From Deuterostichococcus epilithicus (lineage: Eukaryota; Chlorophyta; Trebouxiophyceae; Prasiolales; Stichococcaceae), in assembly GCA_033439295.1 (NCBI GenBank), contig JAVTLE010000015.1, positions 1,054,001-1,118,000 on the forward strand: a DNA stretch of 64,000 nt. Direction: 5' to 3'. The position numbers and the translations under genes are program-made. A model generated the notes under the pieces. The model worked only from the letters and a program-made list of their open reading frames with translations, was not told the DNA's origin and made no database searches. Positions 36,214 through 46,532 of the stretch are shown in pieces (position 1 is the first letter of the stretch; each line of letters starts with the position of its first letter).

Positions 36214-38075
36214 ATGCTCAGTCAGCTGCGCGGCGTGCTGTCGCGCGCCAACGCGTTGCAAACATATCGCGCAGCTTCGCAGCTCGATGCCGCCGCCTTG
36301 ACGTGCGGCAGGCAGCTGGCCAGCGGCGCGGCAGGAGACGAGCATCCGCATGCGGAAGCCGCGCCGGCCGGCGGCCATGCCAGCGACCGCCTCAACGCAG
36401 GAGTCGACACCGCTGCTTTAGACACGCAGCTTGCAGCTAGCAGCATGTCATTCAGCCCCACTGACCAGCCTGAATCGGAGGCAGCAGATCCGCTTGGGCT
36501 TCATGACGGCCTTGAGCGATTCCGCCACAGCAACGTCAGCATGCCCTACCTCGAGGGTCAGGTGATCCAGAACTCCAAGCCTCTTGCTACGATTCAGCTT
36601 TCTTGAGCTCTCGGCACACGCCGCAGTACGCCGGACTGGATGAAGCGGAAGAAGTGAAGGTGATGAGCCAGCAACAGAAACCGCAAGCCTGATCACGGGT
36701 TGTTGCGGCTTTCGACGCAGGTGGTGAAGGCGCGAGTCATAGCAGTGGACAGCAAGTTCGTGACATTGGACCCAGGATACAAGTACACGCAGAACTTCTT
36801 CAAGCGCGAGCTGGCGGGCGTCCCAATCTATGCTGCGGATGGTGAGTACCAGACGGAGTCAAAAACAGAACACTTGCCATCAGATTTACCGCTTCGACGC
36901 CCCTGCCAGAGCCGCCAGGCTGGTACTTGCTTGGCTTGGCGGCTCAAATCACACTGACTTGCATGCAGGTACGCGGCTGGGCATCCCCGAGGACTATGAG
37001 GTCGGGGACATCCTGCATGTAAAGATTGACGCCCTCGAGACGCCTTTCGGCGACATGCAGCTCAGCCTCGGCGGCAAGGTGCGCTCAACCACAGAAGGCT
37101 ACACTTGTTTTCGTACTTTGATTTACATGGACAAGGAAAACCAAGGAAACGTGCGATTTGCCATCCAATTCGGAGATGGCTGTCGGACGTGGCCCCCTGG
37201 ATTCTGGACAGCGCCCTCAGCCGTGATGTCATCAGAGTGCTTCCCGCGTGCCTCTGCCGCAGCAGCATGTTGCATGGCCCTATGTGGTACATGCAACGAT
37301 GTGTGCCCTCTTCCGCTTGCCGCCAGCGGCGCGGCTGCCATGCCATGAGGATTGATCATCGTTCTTGCTGCACGTGCGGCGCTCCCAGCACCTGAGAGCA
37401 GTGCTACCATTGTCAACGGACTTGAGATCGTACTAGACCTAGCACCAACTTTGCCGTATCCCGTGGTCACAGCTGACGGAGGCGGAGCAGATGGACCTCA
37501 TCCTGAAGCAGATGCGGCGGGCGATGCAGACGGGTGGGGATGTCATGGGCCGCATCCTGAACCCTGTCAATCGCGGCTACGCCGTCGGCGTCGGCGGCCT
37601 CGTCTGCTTCCTGCCCATCACCCAGTGCCTGTATCAGGTGCGTTCGCCTCCCTCCAGCACCACATGTGTTCCAAAGTCGCTGGTCTTTGCCTCGGCACTT
37701 GCAATCAGGCAGAGATGTGCCGCCGTCTTGCAAGCCCTCCGAGCTGCAGCTGCAATGGTTCTGGAGCGGCAGGCGCGGGTGCAACCGCACTGAGCACAAA
37801 TCATCCGTGTCGCCCAGACCGCGGCACGGGTGGGCGTGCTGCAGCCGTTCAAGGTGCAGTCCGTGCGGGAGGCGACCCGCAATGTCGTGGTGTACGATTC
37901 TGCAAAGTCGGTGCCGCCGACGCCGCTGGAGCGCCACTACCGGCCTTCGTCGCCGAGCGGCCCCCCAAGCCTTCGGGGCAAGCCTCCCATTCAGGCGAAG
38001 CCCTTCCAGCCCAGGTCAGCGAGGGCCAAGGCCCCCAGCCTGGATTCTGCACGCCAGGTCATGCCCACGACGTAA
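36214..38075 (+). CDS. organellar ribosomal protein bS1-like, 333 aa
   Basis: S1-domain protein of a small ribosomal subunit, probably mitochondrial. Five exons in perfect phase: 36214-36561, 36721-36841, 36969-37078, 37473-37637, 37818-38075. The N-terminus MLSQLRGVLSRANALQTYRA is Arg/Ala/Leu-rich without acids, like a mitochondrial targeting peptide. An S1 domain spans exons 1-3: LEGQVVKARVIAVDSKFVTL, DPGYKYTQNFFKRELAG, EVGDILHVKIDALETPFGDM. A second region follows (GRILNPVNRGYAVGVGGLVC, then QCLYQ and TAARVGVLQPFKVQSV), a degenerate S1 repeat. The tail is Pro/Ser/Lys-rich. Shorter than bacterial S1 (six repeats), as expected for mitochondrial forms. Plastid location is less likely but not excluded. 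Confidence 0.82.
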
Positions 38076-38657
38076 AGTGTGTTCGTTGGAGGCTTTTTGT
38101 CATGCGCACCAGTGGTTGCAACCTGGGCCCGAACGTCTTACCTACTTAGAAACGAGCATTGAGACTGTTTGTCGACCGAGTAAAATGCCTATTTGATTTC
38201 GTGGTCCTGCCCACCTCCTTGTCCTTAAGTGGGATCAGCAACCCCACTACATTTTTCTGAATCGTGCGGGATGCTGGATGAAGGTCTCGTGCAGAGAAGC
38301 AAGTGCTTACCCGTAAAGGAAGTTGGCAGGGCATTCACGCACACACACATGTGCACGCGTGACCGTAGCGCTTGGAACAGTGTAACTATCAGATTCTCTT
38401 GGAGACGGACGACCAAGGGGTGGCACTAGGTAGGAGCGGACCAAGTGCACTTAGAAGGATGACCATGGCCTCCCTTCCGTATTGGATCATTGACGTTTGC
38501 AATCATTGAAGTCTGCAATCAGTGATTACAGGTGAAACAGCCACACTCGGCACCCTGACAGAAGTGGCAGTGCATGCAGCAGATCTGCCAGTGACCTCAT
38601 GCAGCTGTGCACGCCAACATCCCCCAGCTGAAGCATCGCTGCAGCGGACATCTACAT
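38076..38657. other. convergent intergenic, bS1-like / eS8
   Basis: Holds both 3' UTRs. On the minus strand TGTAA lies at 38526-38530, about 130 bp after the eS8 stop, and may be its polyadenylation signal. No gene seen. Confidence 0.5.
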
Positions 38658-40502
38658 CTACTGCTTGCTCTTCTTGCGCTGGAGCTTCTTGACCTGCGCA
38701 AATGAGGTCCAAGGCAATGTCAGTGGGTTGTCCAACCTGACGCTGCGCCACTGGCACATCTGTTGAAGCGCTGCTGGACGGAAGTGACCGGGCGACCCCT
38801 CTGAAGACACGGACGTCGCCACGACGAAGCGGCCAGAAATTGCGACGACAAAACGATGCAAGCGCAACACGGCAGACACGTGGCCACAACATTTGAGCCA
38901 GGTTGACAGCGTGATGAGGTTGCTAATCATGATCGTTCATCATGAGCAGACAGAAGCAGATATAGGAGACTCACGTAAAACTCCAGCTCCTTGCCCTCGA
39001 GGATGTAGCCGTCGCAGCGGCCGCACTGGCCAGGGCGCGAGGAGATGCAGGCGTACAGCCGCCCGGTGGCAAACTGCTCGTCCATCACCTGGTCGATCGC
39101 ATGGCCCTTGTTCCGCGCCTGCAAGGCATTGAGCAGCACGGATCATGCAAGATGTGGAGGACAAAAGCTCCGCTTCGGGGTGCTATAGCCGATGAGCAGA
39201 GGCCGTGTCACGGTGGAGCATTGCGAGCCAATCCGGCCTCTGTGCGAAACCAGGACGGTCCAGCAGCTGCATCTACAGCTCTGCAAAAACCGGGAGTTCC
39301 AGAAGTTCGACGCACCGCCAGCTTGCGCTTGACGTGGGCGGAGGTGGAGTGCTCCTCCTCAGTGGGCTCCGCGGCGGCGGCGGCGGCGGCCGCCCGCTTC
39401 TTGATGCCCACCTCCGACCCGTAGTGCTGCTGGTACCACTGCTTGAAGGGGTTGGCGTCCACCTGGATGATGGCGTTCTTCACCAGCGTCTGCGTCCGCA
39501 CCTGCGGGCAGCGGTACACCAATCTATCCAATGTCCTTTGGTTGTGCAAGTAAAAGACAGCTCCCACAGTCGGTCTTCTCCGTCGGCAGCAGGTGCCGCA
39601 GAAAGGCTGGTGGGCATCTCCCCAGGCACCGCAGCGCTGTGCCAGCCAAGGGTTACCACCCATGCCAGCGGACGCTTAAACGCCCAGCATTCAGCATGCA
39701 GGCCGGCGGGCCGCATTGCGGCATGCCCCAGCCTTCGAACACAGATACGGTTTTGCGGACGTCCCTGCTGCCATGCTGTCCCGCCGGTGCTCAGGGTCGC
39801 TCGCCGGTCTGCTTCCATTAGTCGCTCACCAGCTCGTTGTTGGATGCGTTGTACACCACGTCCAACAGCCGGGTCTTGCGGGTCACGGCCTCCGAGCCCC
39901 ACGAGAAGTTGCCGGTGTCCAGGCGCAGGGCACGAAACTTGAAGTTGCCGCCCCGCACGCGCACCCGCCGCACCGCCACGTTGGTGGACAGCTTGGTGTT
40001 GGCTGCCTGCCTGCCCATCTCATACCTGTGGAAGCCAGCGCGTACATGTTCAGTGCATTGAAACCCCTCATTCATCCGCCACCGCGGCTCGCAGTCAAAT
40101 CCCCACAGGTCTCCAAGCAACGGCGCTGACGGGAAAACTCACTTGCGCTTCTTGCGCCATTTGTTCTGCTTGCCGCCGGTCAGGCGGCGCTTGTGGAGGC
40201 TGTCACGGGAGATACCTGCGCGGCAGGAGGGTAGGGATCGGGTCAGGGCCTGGTGCACACAAGCGATGCGAGTCGAGTGTTGCGAGGCTGCATGCTGGAC
40301 GGCACGAGCTTCAGAGCCTGTTTGCCCGGCATGCGAACTCGCTGATGCTGGTTCACGGACTGCCAGGCCGTGCTGCAGGCCCCCAGGTAACGCATTGCCG
40401 AGAGAGCGAACTGATGTCGGCCAAACGCCATGCGCCGCCTAGAGGCTGCTACCGGCCTGTGCAGCGATAGCGCTGGCACAGACAGCTGCCGCACGCACCC
40501 AT
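38658..40502 (-). CDS. RPS8: 40S ribosomal protein eS8, 212 aa
   Basis: Cytosolic small-subunit ribosomal protein. Six exons with exact phases: 40499-40502, 40143-40215, 39830-40025, 39316-39501, 38975-39118, 38658-38693 (639 nt). The first coding exon is only ATGG, completed by GTATCTCC to give [18 protein letters not shown], the eS8 N-terminus. Further matches: [83 protein letters not shown] and the end [10 protein letters not shown]. An Ala-rich insertion follows [11 protein letters not shown]. Length is typical for the family. The four-base first exon is easily missed by gene finders. Confidence 0.97.
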
Positions 40503-41062
40503 GGCGCCTGCTCCGCCGGCTCCCGCGCTCGCTGGAAAAGGAGCGACGCAAAGCCGTCAAGGCCAGGTTGGTGCGCATGTAAACCCTACAGGGAGATGGC
40601 GCAGCCGTGCCAAGACATGATTACCGACGACCCTACTGCCAGATCGTCGTCTCTCGTCTGCCAGCCAGATCCTCGCTTCAGAGGCAGATGCACACGCCTA
40701 GGCTCTGTTATACGTAGGGCGTGCAGAACTTGGTTGCGGAGCGTTGTGAGATTACAAGATCTTGCTGTGTCGATCTCGGAGTTTCGATCACCTTGCCTTG
40801 TTGTGCTACAGAGGCCTATCATACAGGACCACCCGGGCATACTGCCTCGTGCCTGCGCTGAGACCTGTGATGCTGGCAAGCTCATCGGACGCTCCCCCCG
40901 CTCGCAGCTTCGCTGCATATCCCACGTGCGTGCGCCGCACTGGCTTACACAGGCGTTGTTCGTCATCAGATGCTTGCGCATACAAGCTATCTGCCACCAG
41001 ACGAGATTCCGCTGCTGTACAAGCTGCCTGCACAAGATCTGCCGCTTCTGCTGCGCAGGTCG
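40503..41062. promoter_or_regulatory. divergent promoter, eS8 / GOSR1
   Basis: 560 bp between divergent start codons. No coding signal; expected to hold both promoters and leaders. Confidence 0.5.
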
Positions 41063-42755
41063 ATGCGGCCCGCGGCGTCCACGCAGCGGGAGACATCATC
41101 GCAGGAATGGGACCAGCTCCGCAGGGAGGTGAGGGCGTGCCACGCACTGCCGTTGTCCAACAATCCGTTGCGCAGCGCCTGTAGCATGACACTGCGAGAT
41201 GGCGTGATGCTACGGCACAACTGCAACGACACCCATGACACCCCTGACACGGGCGGTGCAGCGCCTGTGAGGTGGTTGGTGCATGGAGCAGGCACGCAAA
41301 CTGGAGACAGAGGTGGACGTCCGATTGGCCGCCTTTGGCAAGCTGTGCGCCGGCTTCGACACCACTTACGGCACACGGGGAGAAGCGGGCCTCGCCACCG
41401 ACCAGGCGAGTGTGTATCCTCTCATATCGCCTGTGGCGAGTGGGTGCATCCTCTTATATCGACGTTGTCTCCTCCAAGTCGTATCTAACATGATCATATA
41501 TATGATCATATATAAGGCCCAGGTGGCCCTTCACAGTGTGCTGCTGCCATAATGTCGGAACAGTGCCTCGTAACACACTAGCATCCTGCTGCCTCACTGG
41601 GACAGCTCCGTGTTGTCGCCGGCGAGCTTCTTCATCCTAAGGACACCCTCACCCGACTGCTGCAGCTTACACACACAAAGGCGGCAGAGATTGAGGAGTA
41701 CCTGCGCAAGCTGTCGGACGTCAATGCCCGCATGGGCGCCTGCCTAAGCGGCACCGCTGACTCGCGGTCGCACATGCTCACCCGCCACCGCGACATCCTG
41801 CACGACTACAGCCAGGTTGGCGTACTCCGTCATGATTCTGGAGCAGGCCTTCCAATATCAGGCACACGCGCCGCAGCACTGGTGCTGTGCCCGAAAGGGT
41901 GACAACGTCCCCAGTGTGAAACGAGATCCGGCTGCTGAGACGAGCTGAATGATGTGTTCGCAGGAGTCCCGCAGGCTCAGCGCGTCGTTGGGGGCGGCGC
42001 GCGACCGCGCTGAACTGTTTGGCGGCAGCTCAGAGTCAGCCCCCCTCGCGGTCAGCACCCTCAGCGGACGCTGCAGTTGGTGTCCGCTGTTGACACGAAT
42101 TGCGCTGCTGTTCATCCTCCTTCCCATCAAACTTGACAGTTCAGATGCTGACACCCGCCGGCAACCTGTGCTGCAGGGCCAGGCTACGTCCACGCTGCTG
42201 CTGCGGGAGCGGTCGTCGCTTGTCAACTCCAATTCAGCCGTGAGCGCTGCCCACGAGTGTGAATGGCACGATCTTGTGCTCCATCACCTGTCCAGCCCTC
42301 GCCCATCTGGCAGCCACCATCTTTTGAAATGTCGCGATGTGTTACAAAACACACATGTCTCTCGCCGTGTTGTCATAACACATCTGGCTTGTGCTACCGC
42401 AGATGGATGATGTCATGGGGCAAGCGCAGGCAGTGGCAAATAATCTGGCAGAGCAGCGGCAGCTCTTCTCCAACATCGGAGACAAGCTGCTCAGCGTGGC
42501 GGCAAAGTACCCGGCGGTCAACGGTCTGCTAAATGCAATCAGACGAAAAAAGTCGAAGGTGCCCCTCCCTCAGATCATGCAGCTCCAGGTCTGGACGTGG
42601 ACCGTCATCCTATGAATGTGCGATGTGTTGTTGCTGCTGCATGTCCCGCCTGCTGAAGCATCGGCATCTTTTGTGTGCAGGATACGCTCATCCTTTCAGG
42701 CGTCATCGCTGTGTGCACTCTGTTCACATTGATATACTGGTGGAACAAACGCTAG
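41063..42755 (+). CDS. Golgi Qb-SNARE GOSR1/Gos28, 236 aa
   Basis: Vesicle-fusion SNARE of the Golgi. Seven exons, all in phase 0: 41063-41128, 41292-41405, 41666-41815, 41964-42050, 42177-42239, 42403-42558, 42681-42755. N-terminal three-helix region: WDQLRREARKLETEVDVRLA, AAEIEEYLRKLSDVNARMG. The SNARE helix includes GQAQAVANNLAEQRQLFSNI and GDKLLSVAAKYPAVNGLLNA, followed by RRKKSK. A single C-terminal anchor, LILSGVIAVCTLFTLIYWW, ends NKR. Length is close to human GOSR1. The second exon ends CAG|GCGAGT, a GC donor that the phase requires. Intron 2 holds an AT-rich palindrome near 41493-41515. Confidence 0.93.
41493..41515. repeat. AT-rich palindrome in GOSR1 intron 2
   Basis: ATGATCATATATATGATCAT reads almost identically on both strands. 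The composition is unlike the surrounding GC-rich DNA. Confidence 0.7.
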
Positions 42756-42969
42756 CCGCAAGTGCGTTGGGATGGCGCCTCAAACGTATCAGTGGCACGG
42801 TTTTGAGTGAAACCTGAACCGACGGAGGGGCTGTTGCTCTTGTACATTACGATAATTGATGGCCTGCAGGCTGTAACTGCCAACTGACGAGTCGCTGCAC
42901 GCACTTGCAAAAAGCCGAGGCATCCAGGGGGGCTCGGCATGCTGCACCAAACAGTGCCAACTACTTGTT
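42756..42969. other. short convergent gap, GOSR1 / hydrolase-fold gene
   Basis: Only 214 bp between the two stop codons, so the 3' UTRs very likely overlap or nearly so. TGTAA occurs at about 42870 on the plus strand. Confidence 0.5.
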
Positions 42970-45913
42970 CTAAGGCTCACCAGGGCCGGGGCTGCCAAGG
43001 TGCTGCACGAATGCGGCCGGCGCGTTGCAGCGCCCACCGCCCCAGAGCTGCGCCGCCTGCGCTGAGACCGTGGGAGGCGCCCCCTCCCCACTGGCCGCCG
43101 CATCCTCCCTGCGCCGCTGCTCCAGCTGCTGCAGCGCCTGTTGGTATGCAGCCTGCTGCTGCTGCTGCAGCGGCGGCAGAGCCGGAGGCGGCGTCTGTGT
43201 TCCGGGCTGCAGAACTCCGAGCTGCTGCCGCTGCTGCTGTTGCTGGTAGGCAGCCTGCGCGTGCTGCAGCGACTGCCAGCCCCCTGATGTCACCTGGGAG
43301 GGGTGCTGCTGGCCACAAGCGCCCTGCGGCGGCTGCGCCTGTTGCCGCTGCTGCTGTGGCTCCGGCTCCGAGGCTGTATCGGAACCGTCGGGGCTGCTCG
43401 TGCCATCCGTGCCGTCCATGGCATCGGCTTTTGGACCGTCTGCAGCGCCCTGCATCCCGCCGCCAGATGGGCTGCCGCTGTCGCCACTGCTCGCTGCCGG
43501 CGCCGCGGTGCCGCCCGATGCATGCGAGCCTGTCGCCTGCCCCGCCTCCATGGCAGCCATTGCCGCGGTTTGGTTCCCAGCCGCGCCAGGGCCGAGGCCG
43601 CCGCCGCCTGCAGACGACGCGCCAAACAGTGCCGGCGGGCCGCCCGAGTGCACAGCGGCCAGGTGGTGTCCTGCCGCCAGCTGCTCGGGCAGCACCTGCG
43701 ACGGCGACGGCCGCGGCAGCCGGCAGGCCGGCAGGTCGCCCAGAGCAATCGCCTCCACGAACTGCCCAACCGCTGAAGTGACCTGCCGCACCACCTGCGG
43801 TACGGCATGCGAAGGGGCGCCGCGCCGCCCGCCGCCCATGCTGAAGTGCTGGTCCACATGCTGCGCATGGCAGAGAGGGGATTAGACCGCAGGGCCATGA
43901 ACCAGGCGACATGCGCATTGTGCAGGGGATCTTGACGTTTGTGTTGCGCAGCTCGACTGCTGCTGTTGCCATGAAGAAGGTGGTAACCTCCTGCTCACTC
44001 TGATGCGGGTTGGCTTGCATTTTCACAGCGGCAGGCTGATACAGCGGGTGAACAAGTCGGGACGCAGCTCGTGCATATTGACGCGTGTGGGCTGGTGTGG
44101 GAGGTGCAGCCGGCGCAACGAGCGATTTGGACATGCGCAACTTGTGTGCGCTGGCGTCACTAGGGTGACACTGTCCAGGAGGTATGTCACCATGAGCCAG
44201 AGACTCACCGGCACAACCACCAGCCGCACGTCGGCGGCGGCCACCCGCCCCGACAGCAGCAACCTCGCGAGCGCCGAGGTGGAGCACAGCTCGTCGGCTT
44301 CCCCCTTGACGAAAATCACCGGCGGCCTCAGCGGCAGCAGCAGCGCCTCCTGGGCGCGGCAGTGCAAGGGCAGGGTGGTGTCAAAAGGCCCAGCTGGCGT
44401 CTGGGAGCAGCTGATCGACCACACTCCTCTCGTCCACCCTCCGACACCCGAGCTTTCAATTGCCGGCATCAACAGATGTGTGACGCAGGAGCATGCGCCG
44501 CCTGCTTCCAACTTGGGAGCTTCTCACCGAGTCTGCGGGTGTGGCTGCCTCTTCTCCTGCCTCCGGATTTCCCAGCGGCAGCGCCAGCTCCTGTCGAGCA
44601 ATGACTCGAGCAACTGAGCTCTGCTCTTACCTCAAGGATTCCAAAGCGACAGTCTTTGATCGGCTGCGGCCGCACCTGGAGAGGGTACGACAGGAATGCG
44701 CAGCCGGCGACTATGCCCCTGCACCTCCTGGCTACAGCCGCTGCCACTCTGGCGCCGCTGCCGATGCCTGCAGCAGCGCTAACCTCGGTGTGTCGCAGCT
44801 TGGTCGCAAGGCTACGTGCCGCTGTCACGCTTGTTCGTGCTCCGCTGCCCATGCAAGGTGGTCATCATCCTCATTAGTGTCAACAGCAATGCGAGCGGCT
44901 CACCTGCCAGCACCCATCGCTCGACGCTGCCGGCGTATGGGCTGGTCGCACAGGCGTCCAGAGCCTTCTCGAACATGCGCTGCCGGCGCTCCTCCTGCCA
45001 GGCAGGATCACGGCACAGGCGTCGCTGGCTGGCCGTGGCAGATGCGCAGGTCTCCCGCGGGGAGACGACTGAAACAGGCGCACGCAGGGGCCAGCGACAC
45101 ACCTTTGCGGAGTCACACCGATAGCGCACCACCAGGTAGCCTGCAGCCGGCAGGATTAATGACGCTGGTGAAACAAGAGCACAGGGCAGCCATTCACACA
45201 CTCCAGAGCAGCAAGGAATGGTGGTGGCACGCAAGCCCAGAGCTGCGAATCCCAGGATCCTCGCAAATGCAGCGACTTGATCTCCGGGTTCAAGGACAGC
45301 CGCGATTCTGGGTTCGAAATGCCGCAACCAGTTGCGGGGCTCTGCCAACAGACAGGGCGGCGCACCGTGCGCAGCAAGTCCGGCGGCAACCTCAGTCAGC
45401 AGCTCGCCTCTGCATTCCTCTGCGTCGTCTCCATGGGCCAGCGCCACACCCACAGGCTGCACCTGTGGCAGCCAACATCTGGGTCATCCGAGGAGCCCGC
45501 TGCTGCTCGCCAGTGTCAGTTCCCTGGGTATTTAGGATGCCTGCTGGCATAGGCATGCATGCACGCACGATATTGAGGCACACCCCTACGCACATGCTGG
45601 CGGCTGAGGTAGTCCGGCGGCAGTGTGAAGACGGCCTGCAGTGGCTCAGCGTCCTCTGCCACCTGCACTCTTGCACACGTGTTTCAGTATGTACGCCGTG
45701 TCATTGCTTCTGCCTTCGCATGGCCATCCGGCATCAACGCTGAACATCGAGATGGCGCCTGATATTGATGCGTGAGAATGCAGCCGGGCTCGTGCGGCGC
45801 ACCTCGATGTGGCATGTGGCATGGCACACTTGCGTGTCCCTGTGCGTGGCAAATGCGCCGGGCGGTATCTGCGCACCGAGCTGGTTTTCGACGTGCCAAT
45901 GGAACCTAACCAT
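42970..45913 (-). CDS. KANSL3/TEX30-like alpha/beta-hydrolase fold protein, 509 aa
   Basis: Eight exons in exact phase: 45803-45913, 45594-45662, 45366-45462, 45103-45140, 44904-44994, 44676-44767, 44209-44349, 42970-43860 (1530 nt). Hydrolase-fold core: VGVALAHGDDAEECRGELL, GYLVVRYRC, RRQRMFEKALDACATSP, VERWVLAGIGSGARVAAAVA, PPVIFVKGEADELCSTSALA, ADVRLVVVP. These match the KANSL3/TEX30 branch, known for KANSL3 as a subunit of an NSL acetyltransferase complex. At the nucleophile elbow (usual GxSxG) the sequence is GIGSG with Gly in the Ser position, so it may be non-catalytic, as in KANSL3. The last exon adds about 300 residues rich in Gly, Ala, Ser and Gln with no clear domain. The start ATG at 45913 gives MVRFHWHVENQLGAQI; an alternative 5' exon cannot be excluded. 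Confidence 0.78.
43100..43270. repeat. Gln-codon repeats in tail of hydrolase-fold gene
   Basis: CTG/CAG-rich tract on the minus strand encoding poly-Gln blocks in the C-terminal extension. Likely a disordered and length-variable region. Confidence 0.7.
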
Positions 45914-46532
45914 CTGTTTCTCCCGTCACAAGTCGGGGTTGTGTTGGATAGAGCTGCCGGGTGTCGCGTGCGTGCCGCCCCAACGCAGTGTGGCTGAGCA
46001 GCAAGTCCGATGCCTTGCACGTCCGTCGCCGTCTAGCAGCGGATGAGTTTGTGCTGCCTCAAGGCACGATACAAGGCCGTCCTTGCGTTCGTGAGATGTC
46101 AATGAGCCTGGTGCACCTACGCGACTGTCCCAGATCACAGCTTTGAGGTGAAAACACTGGCAGCACTAGGCCCGCACTGTAGCGCAGGTCGGAATGCCCA
46201 AATCATAAAAGATTGCATTCGAGGTGTTGCTGGTGCTGCTCGCTGCAGCCGGTGCCTGATTGCCTATCATCTCCCTCTGCCAGCTCAGCCGTGCTTGGCG
46301 GCAGGAAAGGACTGCACTGCGCGTTTGCGAGCGTTGAGACGGTGTGCAAAGTCTGATTGTTGTCGCATCTGTGGTCTGATCGAGGCAAGACTGCCCGCGC
46401 GGTGCTGTGACCGACGATCGAGGCAGCAATACGAACGCATCGACTCGTGGAGCAGGAGTGAAGAGCATCAGAAGCGCTTTGATATCTTTCAAGTTTATCG
46501 TCGATTGACGTCACACGTCGTCAGGAGCCACC
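45914..46532. promoter_or_regulatory. divergent promoter, hydrolase-fold / pyruvate kinase
   Basis: 619 bp between divergent start codons. No coding exon found. The pyruvate kinase ATG sits in a strong initiation context (GCCACCATGG). Confidence 0.5.

Noticed and set aside
45300-45330. tRNA B-box-like GGTTCGAAATGCC
   Set aside because: The flanks cannot form a T-arm or acceptor stem; it lies in an intron. Similar GGTTCGA hits at 19450 and 21475 failed the same way.
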